Assembly: GCA_965240325.2 (NCBI GenBank)
Contig: OZ251242.1
Span: 744,001 to 808,000 of the forward strand
DNA from: Rebecca billardiae RCC1528
Lineage: Eukaryota; Haptophyta
Reading direction: 5' to 3'
Length of the DNA stretch: 64,000 nucleotides
Positions 41,962 through 52,310 of this stretch are shown here, in pieces. A program made the translations under genes and the position numbers. How positions within the stretch are numbered: the stretch's first letter is position 1; every line of letters starts with the position of its first letter. The notes under the pieces are model-generated. The model saw nothing but the letters and a program-made list of their open reading frames with translations, did no database searches and had not been told where the DNA came from.

Positions 41962-44060
41962 ATGCCGCTCATCGAGTTCACCGACGCCGAGCGCAAGGAG
42001 CTGCTCGAGGATGATCGCGTGATCGACCTCGGCCCGGTCAAGGCTCGCGCGCTCGCGAGCTTCCGCGAGGCGCTCGCCGGCGAGATCGCCGCGTACGCGG
42101 CGCAAGCGCCGGCAGACGTGGAGGTGATCGCAGACGCGCGCCTCCTGCGCTACATGCGCGCGTGCGGCTACGACCTCGAGACAGCCGCCGCCATGTACAC
42201 GGCCACGCTGCAGTGGCGCGCCGAGAATGGCGTCGCCGCCATCCGCGACCAGGCCGTGGCGCCCAACTACGCGCCGCCGCACTGGCACGTGGTGAACAGG
42301 TACTGGCAGATCCGCCCTCTCTACTGCTACGACGCCACGGGCTCGCCCGTGATGATCGAGTGCATCGGCCGCTCCGACCTGAAGGCGCTGCTGAACGATT
42401 CGGGCCTCTCGCGCCAGCAGCTCCTCACGTTCTGGACACACATGATGGAGTGGCAGATGCTGCTGCTGGACAGGCTGACGCTCGCGCGCGGCGCGCTGGT
42501 GCGCAAGTGCGAGGTGCGCGACCTCGACGGCCTCGGCGTCGCGCACACGTACAAGGCGGGCCTGGACTTCTTCAAGGAGTGCGCGGCCATCACGGCCAAA
42601 CACTACGTCGAGATCGTGCGGGTGCGTGCGGCCGCTGCCGCGCGCTCGGTGTGCGGCCGTGTGCGTGCGCCCGCTGCCGCGCGCTCGGTGTGCGGCCGTG
42701 TGCGTGCGGCCGCTGCCGCGCGCTCGGTGTGCGGCCGTGTGCGTGCGCCCGCTGCCGCGCGCTCGGTGTGCGGCCGTGTGCGTGCGCCCGCTGCCGCGCG
42801 CTCGGTGTGCGGCCGTGTGCGTGCGGCCGCTGCCGCGCGCTCGCTCGCGCGGTGTGCGGCTGGATGTGGGGCAAGGCGGCCCAGGTGTGGGGGCGGGCGT
42901 GCGCGTGCGCGGGGCGGCCAGGTGCGCTGGTCTGCGGCGTTCATTACACATTTCGCGGGCGGGGCCGTGGGGTGGTGCACGCCCCGCCGCGCGCGCTCAC
43001 GGCTCCACGCGCCGCGCCGCGCCGCCCCGCTCCCTCCACCGCCGCGATCCCGCTCGATTCGCAGACCGTGGTGATTGTCAACGCGCCGAGTGTCTTCCAG
43101 GCGGTTTGGAAGGTGCTCGCCGGCGTGATCCCGGAGTCGACCAAGGCGAAGATCCACGTGTGCGAGAAGGGGCCGGCCGCGGCGCAGACGCTGCAGTCAG
43201 TGATCGGCCCGGGCCGTCTCCCCGCGAGGTACGGGGGTCCGGACGGGCACGAGATGCAGTGGCAGACAGACGCGCCGTGCGACCACCTCGGGGGGCCGGA
43301 CGGCGCGCTCACGTCACTCGCCGCGCCCGGCTCGGCGCTCGGCGCCGCCGCCGATCACCGCAAGCGCTCTGCGACGCCACCCATGAACGGGCTGTTGGGC
43401 GGCGGCGCGGGCGCGGGCAGCGCTGCGGCCAGCGCGAGCGGCGGCGCGGAGGGCGCGGCGGCGCAGCAGCCGCAGCAGCAGCAGCCCGCGCTGGGCGCGA
43501 CGCCCTCCGTTGGCAGCGGCTCAGAGGCGACCACAATGTCGCGCTCGCTCCTGCGCAACCTCGGCGTAGGCGACGCGATCACGTCAGCCTACTCATCGGC
43601 GACGGCGTACGCGACGTCGGCAACGACGAGCAGCCGGGCGGCGGCCGGTGGCGGCGAGGAGCGGACGCCGCCCCTGCGCGACACGGGCCGCGGCGGCGAC
43701 AGCAGCCACAGCAGGTCGCGCGCGCGGAGCGGCGCCGGCGAGCACGCCGCGGGCGCTGCGCTCGGCTCCAACCCGCAGCAGCACGTCCCCTCGCCCATGG
43801 CGGCGGCGGACGGCCCCGACGGCGCGTGGGAGGCGCGCGATGCCGTGCGCACCGGCGCGGGCTTCTCGTGCACGGGGCGGATGCGCGAGCTCACGCGGAG
43901 ACTCTGCTGCTGCGGTGGCGGCATCTCGCGCGAATCTCGGCTGGATCTGGATGTGTCAGACAGCCCGCGCAAGCCGCACACGCCGCGCCGGCTGAAGGGC
44001 GGACCCATCAACGAGGGCTCGAGCTCAGGCACGCAGCTGCTCAACGCGGGCCCACGCTGA
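41962..44060 (+). CDS. SEC14-like (CRAL-TRIO) lipid-transfer protein, 2 exons
   Basis: Exons are 41962-42621 and 43065-44060 (phase 0; donor GTGCGT, acceptor TTCGCAG), giving 551 residues. SEC14 domains carry phosphatidylinositol or other lipids between membranes. The CRAL-TRIO N part is DARLLRYMRACGYDLETAAAMYTATLQWR. The core includes IRPLYCYDATGSPVMIECIG, MEWQMLLLDRL and, across the junction, AKHYVEIVR joined to TVVIVNAPSVFQAVWKVLAG, then IPESTKAKIHV and GRLPARYGG. The C-terminal 250 residues are Gln/Ser/Ala-rich with a Cys cluster (RRLCCCGGG) that might be lipidated. The unspliced frame stays open through the intron, but reading on destroys the CRAL-TRIO motif. It is divergent from the dioxygenase gene. 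Confidence 0.87.
42622..42855 (+). repeat. 39-bp minisatellite at the 5' end of the SEC14 intron
   Basis: Six units start at 42622, 42661, 42700, 42739, 42778 and 42817, each reading GTGCGTGCG(G/C)CCGCTGCC then GCGCGCTCGGTGTGCGGCCGT. The first unit begins exactly at the splice donor, so every unit repeats the donor-like GTGCGTGCG. The last unit decays. Confidence 0.93.
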
Positions 44061-44183
44061 CTGAGTCTGAGTGCCGCCAACTGTATAGCTGCCTCAGCGC
44101 ATCTGAGCGGATCGCCGATGATTCGCCAGGGTACCGTATGACGATCGTTTGTTGACGATGAGTTTCGCCGCGTCAATCGGACT

Positions 44184-44265
44184 ACAGTTTACTAAGAATA
44201 AGAGACGCACAGCCTGACCCACAGCTCAGGCAGGCGAGATTACAGTTTACTAAGAATAAGAGACG
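44184..44265 (+). repeat. 47-bp dispersed repeat, copy C (tandem)
   Basis: One full unit (44184-44240) with a 10-bp insertion, then a partial unit (44242-44265) ending AAGAATAAGAGACG. It ends 13 bp before the start codon at 44279, mirroring copy A before 22895. Confidence 0.85.
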
Positions 44266-44278
44266 ACCGACGGACACA

Positions 44279-45223
44279 ATGGCGGCGGCGGTACCGGCAG
44301 CGTCCGGCCGAAAGCTGGTCGGTGCCGCCCTCATCCTCGTGGCAACGGCATGCGTCGTGCGATGGGCGCCCACGCGCACGGGCGAACGCACGTGGCGAGA
44401 CACTCGCCACGCTGATCATACACTCGCGATCACGTACACGCACGGCCGCACCCGCCAGTACGATCGACGAGTGCTGCGGCCGCAGCTGGAAGCGGCTGTG
44501 CGTGATGGCGCACGCGGGCCGGAGAGCTCGATACCCTTCCAGGCGAGGCAGCCGCCGACGGCCGCAGAGTGCGCACGCAAGCGGCGCCGGAACGCCTGCC
44601 TCCGGGCGCTGTGCATCTACTGCCCCCAGCTGCCAGACGTGAGTTGCCTGGCCAATCTCACGTCGGGGCAGGCGATCCAGTGCGGCGTGGGCCCGCAAGA
44701 TTTGGGTGTGCACGCGCCTCACACGTACCACTACCACTCGTCGTCGCATTCCAACCGCGCGGACATGACGTACTACAACGCTCAACCGCCGCAGACCTCG
44801 CACAGGCGCTCGTCGCCGGTGCAGAGGCTCGTCGGCGACGCGGTGACGACGGCATCGGGTGGTCTGCCCCCCACGCGAGCGAGTGGCACTGCGGAAGAGC
44901 TGGGCGCCGAGGGGCCGCAGCCACCCATCGGATCGTCCCTCGTCGACCGCCATCAGGGCCTTGCCGCGCTGCTCAACCACTGCGACGCCGGGCAGCAGCT
45001 CTTCGTGATGATCGCCTTCCCCCTCTGCCAGCAGTTCTGTGCACAGCCCGCGGAGGTGGCCTCGTCGCTCGCTAAATTGCGCGCCGAGTCCGAACCGGAC
45101 GGCTGCTTTGCGCGTGGGTACGCGCGGGTGCAGGAGCGCAAGCGGCTCTCTGACTTCAATGGCGGTTGGGACGCGCTCGTGTGCGCGTTCGGGGATGTGG
45201 AGGGCTCCGCAGCTCGTGCGTGA
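44279..45223 (+). CDS. Unknown signal-anchored Cys-containing protein
   Basis: 314 residues, unrecognised. An N-terminal hydrophobic segment (LVGAALILVATACVVRW) predicts a signal anchor. Cysteines cluster at about 98-135 (ECARKRRRNACLRALCIYCPQLPDVSCLANLTSGQAIQC) and again near 237-258 (NHCDAGQQLFVMIAFPLCQQFC). The Cys pattern with an N-glycosylation-type NLT suggests a lumenal or extracellular domain stabilised by disulfides. A His/Ser-rich linker (HTYHYHSSSHSNR) lies between the clusters. The start is directly after the 47-bp dispersed repeat. No function is proposed. Confidence 0.5.
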   Translation: MAAAVPAASGRKLVGAALILVATACVVRWAPTRTGERTWRDTRHADHTLAITYTHGRTRQYDRRVLRPQLEAAVRDGARGPESSIPFQARQPPTAAECARKRRRNACLRALCIYCPQLPDVSCLANLTSGQAIQCGVGPQDLGVHAPHTYHYHSSSHSNRADMTYYNAQPPQTSHRRSSPVQRLVGDAVTTASGGLPPTRASGTAEELGAEGPQPPIGSSLVDRHQGLAALLNHCDAGQQLFVMIAFPLCQQFCAQPAEVASSLAKLRAESEPDGCFARGYARVQERKRLSDFNGGWDALVCAFGDVEGSAARA

Positions 45224-46406
45224 GCGCGCCCGCTGCGCCGAGTGCCCGCTGCGCCCGTTCCGTTCTGCGCCACCAACGTCACTGGCAGGCTGTCCGACCC
45301 CGGGACGACAGCGCTGAGCGCGCTCGCGCGGAATAATGCAGCTGCGGATGCATCGGACGACTGCGTGATGCGGCCGCCCTGACTGATATGCTGATGCGCG
45401 CGCATATATTATTATTAGTATTATTTATTATTACTATTATATAATAATAATACATATATATTGATGTATATGTGTGTGTATATATATTCGATCTGACTGT
45501 TCTACTCACTCCGTTTACGTTACTCGCGTCAGTCTTACTGACTCGCTGAGTCGCTCAAGTCTCAAACGTTTACTGGGATTGATGGTGCCCAGCGCCCGCA
45601 GCCTGTGACCCGACACACTGGCTCGCCGGTTGAACTACATCAGGTCCGGCCGGCGGCCGCGCGTCGTCGACAGTCCGTTGCGGCACCGCACTGCTCAACT
45701 TGCAGCACCAGACCGGGCTCCCGGGCCCGGCGCCGACTGCTGCGGCCAGGAATAATTCAGCAGCAGCCGAGTAGAGTGCGCTGATGCTGATGATGACGAC
45801 GGCGCACTGGCGGCGGCCGTGGGCCGCCTGATGCCGCGCATCAATGATGCCGGCGCTGCTAGAGTCTGCTGTGCCCGGCTGACGATCGGGTCCGAGATCG
45901 CCGGTCGGCCCTGTGGCCTGCCGCGCCCGGGTCGGAGGTCCGTGCGAGACTGTCCGTGCGTGCATCGTCTGATCATCAAGTATTTGTTGCTGGCGCCGGA
46001 GAATTCTCCGCAGACTCGGACTAGACTGGGCGGTAGGGTACGACTAACGGCCGTCTTCCGACAACACTGGCGTCAGTTCCCGCCGCCGTCGCGGGCGCGA
46101 CCGCATGCCGCAGCATTGCCTGGCCCGCCTGTGGGCGCCTCGGCGTAGTAGCCGCCGCGCACCACGCGGACCGCCGCGGGCGCACGGCACTGCCCGATCC
46201 GCGAGCCTGGACGGCCAGGCTTGCAGATCGGACCTACCGACTCTGACCTGTGACTTAGTGTGAGAACCGTGAGACTCTGCGGCCTCAGTCGCGCCGCACT
46301 CATGGCTCACTCATCCGGGCATCACTGGCCGTCGTCTGGCCACCACGCGCGCCAGCAGCACGGTGAGCGAGCACGCCTTCTCAACAAACGGAGACAGGCT
46401 GCCTGA

Positions 46407-46488
46407 GGCGCGACGCGGCCCGCTGACAATGTGACTCACACTTGTCGTGTTTAGTATGAGTCATATTGTCAGCGGGCCGCGTCGCGCC
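46407..46488. repeat. Near-perfect hairpin, 32-bp arms, 18-nt loop
   Basis: The arm GGCGCGACGCGGCCCGCTGA plus 12 bases (46407-46438) is complementary to 46457-46488 with a single mismatch. It is far beyond chance even in GC-rich DNA, as the inner part is AT-containing (ACAAT, TGACTCA). It could be a small foldback element or a hairpin RNA precursor. Confidence 0.85.
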
Positions 46489-47215
46489 AGCAGTGCCGCC
46501 GCCGGCGGCCGCATCGTCTCAGGCGCAGCGATCTCTCTTCCGTCTTCGCCGCAGCCCATGAGCCCGCACCGGGCCGGAACGGCGAGTGGCGCGCAGCCCG
46601 GCGGCGCTGCTGGGCCCGGATGCCAGGGAGCAATGGGCTTGAGGCGCTCGCAGTGTGGAGACGGCAGGTGCATTTCCTGAATCGCAACTTCCGTATCAAT
46701 CAGCATCACCGCAAGCGCGTGCCGGCGGTGGAGCTCGTTGTCCCGGAAAATGGCACCTGCTGCGGCGTGAGTCAGTCAAGACCATCTCACGCCGTGCCCG
46801 TCCCGCTACAGGGCGAGCTTCGGCCGCAACGGCGCGGTGCGCCACCGCACCGAGCACGTGGCGCCAGAGCGGCGCAAGCAACTGCAGGACCTCGATCGCG
46901 AGACCTTCAGCACGTGGGCCCGCACGAGGCGCGGCGCAACACCTTAGCCCCTGAGATGATTACATCCGACACGGCGAGTGTCACGCGCAGCCGGGGGTGG
47001 CGACAAGAGGTGGACCGAGTAATGACTCAAGAAGGTCGGCAAGAGGGGCGGGACGGGTGGCGGGCGCGTCTCAGCGCGCCCTGACGTCCCGCCGTCGAGC
47101 TGCTCGGCACACCAGCAGGCGTTCGTGAGCCCAAGGAATCAGAGCCTGCCCAGCTTGTCCAGGATTCCGCGGTATGATTCTTTACCGGTCGTCGTCGTAC
47201 CCCATCGGAGACAAT

Positions 47216-47425
47216 TCATCCCGATAGTTCATCATTTGCAACAGCTGAAATTGCTTCTTCATCATCGATATCCCCACGCCGTTTGGCAGCATTCTCATCG
47301 CCTACTACTGTGCCGTATGTATACCCGGATCTCTTCGAGAAGGGAATGTCTTGCCGATTTGGGCGCACCCGCGCTGAGATTTTTATAGGAGCGTACCGCT
47401 TCAGGTAAATGATACTACCTTTCGG
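47216..47425 (-). pseudogene. Coding-like fragment in a low-GC island, unidentified
   Basis: An open frame of about 70 codons without a Met start. It reads like protein (IIYLKRYAPIKISARVRPNR, then FSKRSGYTYGTVVGDEN, then DIDDEEAISAVANDELSG and a stop). Just upstream on the same strand, other frames also read like protein (MVKNGRKIESPKNDLESRK at about 47425-47480, and TSEPISKVLTAPEKFNS further on), separated by stops and frame changes. Codon use is far lower in GC than every other gene here. I do not recognise the family. A decayed foreign or viral insertion is possible. Confidence 0.4.
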
Positions 47426-47904
47426 CTTTCGAGGTCATTTTTCGGCGATTCGATTTTACGACCATTCTTGACCATTTGATATAGACTGTTGTCCTCACGA
47501 CAACCAAGACATATCATCATCCGCGCTAAGCGACGTCAAAGCTATAGCAATGTCTGTGCTGGCACAATATGATGCTTAAGTACCATACATCAATCTCCAT
47601 ATAGATGAAGCAATCTGCCCATATTGTATTGAAGGGAATTGAACTTCTCGGGTGCGGTCAAGACCTTTGATATCGGTTCACTCGTGACGAATACGGTACA
47701 GGCTCATTACTACCTTCACCTTGCGAAGCGTCGCAAATGGAAACGGCTCGCGTGCTTGATAAGGACAAGGGATCGCGCAGAAGTCATCGCGCGGCCGCTG
47801 CGAAGCAGCACAGCTACGAGGCGAAGGAACCAGTTCAGCGCGCACTGTTGATCACCACCTCTGCCCTGCCCGCGCTGAGCCATCCCCCGGTGCCGAGCCG
47901 CGCG

Positions 47905-49252
47905 ATGGAGCCGCAGCCCCACGCGAGCAACTACCGAATGGGCCACAACCCGCGGCCGTACTCGTACGGCCAGTTCACCTCCTTGCGCGAGATGTGCGCG
48001 TACGGTGCCCCGAAGCAGTCCGCGCAGCCGGCGTCGACCGGCTACGCGAGCGCTCCGCAGCTTGTCCGACCGCCCGGTGCGCCTGGCGGTGGGCTGCAGG
48101 CCGCTGGAGCGGTGCCGACGGCCGCAGCCGTCGAGGCTGGCTCGCCTCGTCGCAAGCCATCGGCCGCTCCGCCGACCAACGACGACCGCCCGCCCACGCC
48201 GACGATGTGCCTGAGCATCATCTCGGACGGCGCGGGCTCCTACGTGCAGCGCGTGCCGCAAGCGGCCGACGAGGCCGGAGCGCAGTGCACCGCGGTGTGC
48301 GGCGCGGCGCCGCCGTCGGTGGCGCAGCCAGTGTGGCAGGCCGGCGCGTGCATCATGCCGCAGCCGCACGCGGGGCAGCACATGCCGGTCGCGCTCGGCG
48401 CGCAGCCGGCGGTGCACTACGCGCCGGTCGCGCCGTCGCCGTACATGGTCGCGCACTCGGCGCAAGTGCACCCAACCGCGCAGGTGCACATGCACGCATG
48501 CGCGAGCGTTGGGGTGGCACCCGCGCAGATTCAGCCCGCGCAGCTCGCCTGGGTCCCAGGCCCGGGACACGCCGCGTACCCCGCGACCCTCGTCGCCGTG
48601 GACCAGCGCGGGTCGGCGCACGAGCACGAGCGCGCCGCGCCCGGCGCGGGCGCGACGGTCGTGCCGGCGTACAACGGCGGCGCGCCGCCGAGCGCGACGA
48701 ATGGGAAAGAGAAGCCCGGGAACGAGCTCATCAACGGCAAGGACGGCAGCAAGGACCACCCGATGCTCTCCTTTGTCAAGGTGGCGAAGACGTTCCACCT
48801 GCCGATCGAGGAGGCGGCGCGCGTGCTCGGCGTGTGCACGTCCATCATCAAGCGCGTGTGCCGCGCGAACGGCGTGCAGCGCTGGCCGTACCGCAAGATC
48901 CACTCGCTCTCGCGCCGAATCGCAACGCTCGAGGAGGAGGTCCAGAACGGCTCCGCCACGTCGAGCCACATACGCGAGCTGGCAACTCTGGTGCGCGCCG
49001 CACCCCCGCTGATGCCCTGCCTGCGCCGCGGCGTGCAGCTCACGGGTGTCGCGCGCGCGCGTGTGCTGCGCTGCGCGCTTGCAGAAGTCCCGCCTACAGC
49101 GCACTCTCGCCGGCGACGACGACGATTCGAAGGACGGCGGCTCTCGCGAAGGCGGCTCGCAGAAGCGGGCACGCGATCAGCCAAACAGCCTGGTGGCCGC
49201 AGCAGCGCTCGCGCAGCCTCTGCCAGTCCCGCCGCACTGCACAGCGCCGTAG
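47905..49252 (+). CDS. RWP-RK transcription factor, 2 exons
   Basis: Exons are 47905-48990 and 49085-49252 (donor GTGCGC, acceptor TTGCAG, phase 0), giving 417 residues. The first two-thirds are low complexity, rich in Ala, Pro, Val and Gln with many His. The RWP-RK domain lies near the end of exon 1: FVKVAKTFHLPIEEAARVLG, CTSIIKRVCRANGVQRWPYR and KIHSLSRRIATLEEEV, with RWPYRKI as the family hallmark. Exon 2 is short and acidic then basic (AGDDDDSKDGG, SQKRARDQ). RWP-RK proteins regulate nitrogen responses (NIN/NLP, NIT2) or gamete fate (MID); this one lacks PB1 and GAF-like parts, so it is RKD-like. The start at 47905 excludes an upstream Met lying next to the low-GC island. Confidence 0.8.
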
Positions 49253-50135
49253 GCGCGCTGCGGCGGAGCGGACGGCGGCATGCTGCCGTGCCGATGGTGC
49301 TCGCTGGCGAGCATCGTGTGTGCGCGCATGACTTCCGCTCCCTCCCTTCAGAACCGCGCAGCGTCGATCTCACTCAGGTTGGCGGTGTTCAAGGTGGCCT
49401 CTCACATCACGATGAAGGGGCCGCCGCTTTGCTTCCGCTCCGGACCCTCGGACCCGTCCCGGCCACGGGGCCCGCGCCCGACACGGGCGTGAACGTGTCC
49501 AACGCGTGGTCGCATCCGCCCTGCTCTCTCAGACTCAGTATCTGGCTGCTGACTTGAGTCTTGACGACCAAACGACAGCGCGCGCGCATGGCGGTTGATC
49601 GATTTCGACATCGAACGCCATTCATCAGAATCCGAAGCAGTGAATACACAAATAAATAAATTGTAAATTTATAAAAATAATATTTAAAACTAATTAAGTC
49701 GCGCTCATTTTATAATAATATTCGCATTATTTTTATTAATTGATTATCTGTACTGTATCATAGTAACCTATATATAGACCAGTGCCCAGTCGCGTGATGG
49801 CTCGACGACTGCGCGATCACGAATACTACTACTCGATCAGACTCTGATGAGTCCTGATGGAGCCCCTCAGACAGTCAGAGTCAGACTGTAGTGGGACGAC
49901 GGGCGCCGCGCTGTCTAAGTGTCTACGAGTAGTGGGCCCGCGCCGCGCGCGGCCGGCGGGGCGGCAGCACCGCGGTGCAGTCGGCAGTCGCCGGCGGCTG
50001 CGCGGGACGGCGGGGTGATTCGCGCTTGGTGATTGGTCAGCGTGCCAGCCCCAGTGAAGTGAGCGCGTGCGACTGCGGCCGTCGACGGCGGCCGCCGTCG
50101 ACATCCGGCAGAGGCGTCTGGAACGCCGAGACCTC
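49253..50135. other. Intergenic between convergent RWP-RK and M48 genes
   Basis: 883 bp with both 3' flanks and a strongly AT-rich block at about 49640-49780. No gene seen. Confidence 0.45.
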
Positions 50136-51128
50136 TCAGTCCGAGTCCCCCAGCGCAGCACGGCGCCGCTCTGCGCTCGCGAGCAGCCTGCGGTACTGGG
50201 CACCGTTTGCCCACTTGTTCAGCTCACTGGCCCGCAGGATCGGGAGCGGGTGTGTCAGGCTCTGCGCCTGCGAGCGCGAGATCGCGCCGCCAAGCCGGCT
50301 CTTCGCGCTCTCGTCGAAGCGCTGCACCTGCCGCAGAAACGCCTCCGTCGACAGCTCTGCGCCGAACGCTGCGCTGCCGCCGGCCAGCTTGAGGATGACC
50401 GAGACGACGACGGCCGGGTCCTGGGCGACGAGCAGCGCGGCGCGGTCACAGGTGAGCTCCGCCGAGCGGCGCCACGAGAGGAGCGCCGCGTCGAGCGCCG
50501 CGCCCAGCCGCCGGTCGATCACATCCGCGCCCACCGCGAGCACGTTGGCCACTGTGATCCATAGGCCGTGCTCGCAGACTAGGTGGCCGCACTCGTGCGC
50601 GAGCACGGCCTGCGTCTCGGCCGGGTTGAGCAGGTCGAGGAGGGAGGTGTGCACGACGATGAACGGCCGCCGCCCGTCGACGGCGAGCGTGTAAGCGTTC
50701 GGGTACGGCGACTGCCGCACGTACAGGTCCGGTGGCGTGCGGATCCCGAGGATGGCGCATGCCTCGATCAGCTTAGCATGCAGCGTCGGCATCTGGTCTG
50801 AGGTGACCTGCACGCCCGAGGCGATGTTGTCGAGGAATGAGGCCTCTTCCACGACGGGGAAGAGCACGTTGCGCAGCGCCAGCTCGATCGGCCAGAAGCG
50901 CCGAAGGCCAGCGGTCGCGGCGAGGTCGTCTGGATGCTGGAAGTCGCTCGACTGCAGAGTCGGGAAGCGCAGCCGCTCGGCGGCGGGGGCGACGGCGGTG
51001 CAGAGCGCTCGGCGCGTGGCGGCGCTCCGGACGAGACGCGCAGGCGCGTTCGCGGCGCGTGCCGGGAGCTGCAGCGCGTGCGCAGCTCCCAACGTGAGGA
51101 GGACGGCGGCGGCCCCCATGGCCCACAT
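50136..51128 (-). CDS. M48-family zinc metalloprotease, probably plastid-targeted
   Basis: 330 residues. The zinc site is HECGH within AETQAVLAHECGHLVCEHG (HExxH), and the third ligand is supplied by RRSAELTCDRAALL (ExxxD), as in Oma1/HtpX-type M48 peptidases. PPDLYVRQSPYPNAYTLAVD and RPFIVVHTSLLDLL match the family strands before the helix. The N-terminus has a hydrophobic signal (MGAAAVLLTLGAAHA) followed by an Arg/Ala-rich stretch, consistent with secondary-plastid import. Similar plant proteins act at the plastid envelope or thylakoid. The open frame continues to 51455, but that part would cross into the foldback element, so it is excluded. It is divergent from the glycosyltransferase at 53584. 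Confidence 0.83.
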   Translation of the reverse strand: MWAMGAAAVLLTLGAAHALQLPARAANAPARLVRSAATRRALCTAVAPAAERLRFPTLQSSDFQHPDDLAATAGLRRFWPIELALRNVLFPVVEEASFLDNIASGVQVTSDQMPTLHAKLIEACAILGIRTPPDLYVRQSPYPNAYTLAVDGRRPFIVVHTSLLDLLNPAETQAVLAHECGHLVCEHGLWITVANVLAVGADVIDRRLGAALDAALLSWRRSAELTCDRAALLVAQDPAVVVSVILKLAGGSAAFGAELSTEAFLRQVQRFDESAKSRLGGAISRSQAQSLTHPLPILRASELNKWANGAQYRRLLASAERRRAALGDSD

Positions 51129-51194
51129 GCTCCCCTCGGACCTCCCCCAGCAGTCGTCTCTCGAAGATCGAAAGCGCGCGAAAGAAAGCTGGTC

Positions 51195-52303
51195 CAAGGG
51201 AGTCAAGGGTGCCCGCGCCCCAGTGGCGCGCTCGGCGGATGTTGGCACACAGATTTTTGCCCGCGGCCTGCGGCGGGCGGCGGCGAGGGCGTGCTCCGGT
51301 GGCGGAGCGAGCGCACGGGGCACGGCGCTGCGGGCGCGGATGTGCCCGCGAAGCCGGCGCGTGCGGACGGGCAGTTGCGGGAGAGCATATGGCGCCCTCC
51401 TGCGCCGCGCGACTTGCGCCACGCCTCTTTCGCCTCGGCTCAGAGCAGCGCGCACGCACGCGCCGCCTCAAGGCCAGCCTTGCCGCGCCGCAGCCGGCCG
51501 CGCGCGCGCCGTGCGCGGCGTGGTCGGGAAGGAGCGGGCGCTGCTGCCGGGCGAGATGGCGACATCATGTGCGCACGCCATGCCGCCCCGCCACGCCTTG
51601 ACGAGTGCGTCGTCGGTCCGTTTGCATGCCTCTTTGACTTGTCACAAATGGTGTGCACGGCCTCGCGGTCGTGACCCTTGGCGGGACGATCATTGAGACA
51701 CAGAACAGTGCCAGACGGGCACGCGGGCTACTCTTACATGAATGTTCATCACCGCGTGGTCATGCAGAAGTGCTGGGTGCGACGCTTTCCTCGCGCTGAT
51801 GCTCTTTCATCATCTTCTTCGAGCTCAGGTCTGGCTTCAGGCACGACAAGTAATCAGCGCTCGTCAACAGCTGTGCGGATCCGTTCTCGTGCCCTTTCGC
51901 GGCGCCACGGGGCGGCATGGCGTGCGCACATGATGTCGCCATCTCGCCCGGCAGCAGCGCCCGCTCCTTCCCGACCACGCCGCGCACGGCGCGCGCGCGG
52001 CCGGCTGCGGCGCGGCAAGGCTGGCCTTGAGGCGGCGCGTGCGTGCGCGCTGCTCTGAGCCGAGGCGAAAGAGGCGTGGCGCAAGTCGCGCGGCGCAGGA
52101 GGGCGCCATATGCTCTCCCGTAACTGCCCGTCCGCACGCGCCGGCTTCGCGGGCACATCCGCGCCCGCAGCGCCGTGCCCCGTGCGCTCGCTCCGCCACC
52201 GGAGCACGCCCTCGCCGCCGCCCGCCGCAGGCCGCGGGCAAAAATCTGTGTGCCAACATCCGCCGAGCGCGCCACTGGGGCGCGGGCACCCTTGACTCCC
52301 TTG
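51195..52303. mobile_element. CAAGGG foldback element 2 (1,109 bp)
   Basis: Arms of about 395 bp (51195-51590 and 51908-52303) surround a 317-bp spacer. Ends are CAAGGGAGTCAAGGGTGC and its complement. It is flanked by GCTGGTC at 51188-51194 and 52304-52310. Same length as element 1 at 32741. No transposase recognised. Confidence 0.88.
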
Positions 52304-52310
52304 GCTGGTC

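Larger units (their letters stand above)
45224..47904. other. Long intergenic region
   Basis: 2.7 kb without a confident gene. It contains an AT-rich stretch near 45405-45490, a hairpin at 46407-46488, a short stop-bounded plus-strand reading near 46800-46947 (ERRKQLQDLDRETFSTWA) that could be a gene fragment, and the low-GC island at about 47130-47730. Confidence 0.5.

Noticed and set aside
41650-43074. Single-exon reading of SEC14 through the intron
   Set aside because: It runs through the 39-bp minisatellite and stops shortly after, losing the VVIVNAPSVFQAVW block that splicing restores.
46764-46947. Short reading ERRKQLQDLDRETFSTWA as a gene
   Set aside because: No start codon, stop-bounded, no partner exon seen; kept only as a possible fragment.
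47737-47904. Upstream Met for the RWP-RK protein
   Set aside because: The added 56 residues have no conserved look and sit beside the low-GC island; 47905 is adequate, though not proven.
50136-51455. Longer M48 protease start upstream of 51128
   Set aside because: The extension would be encoded by the arm of foldback element 2.
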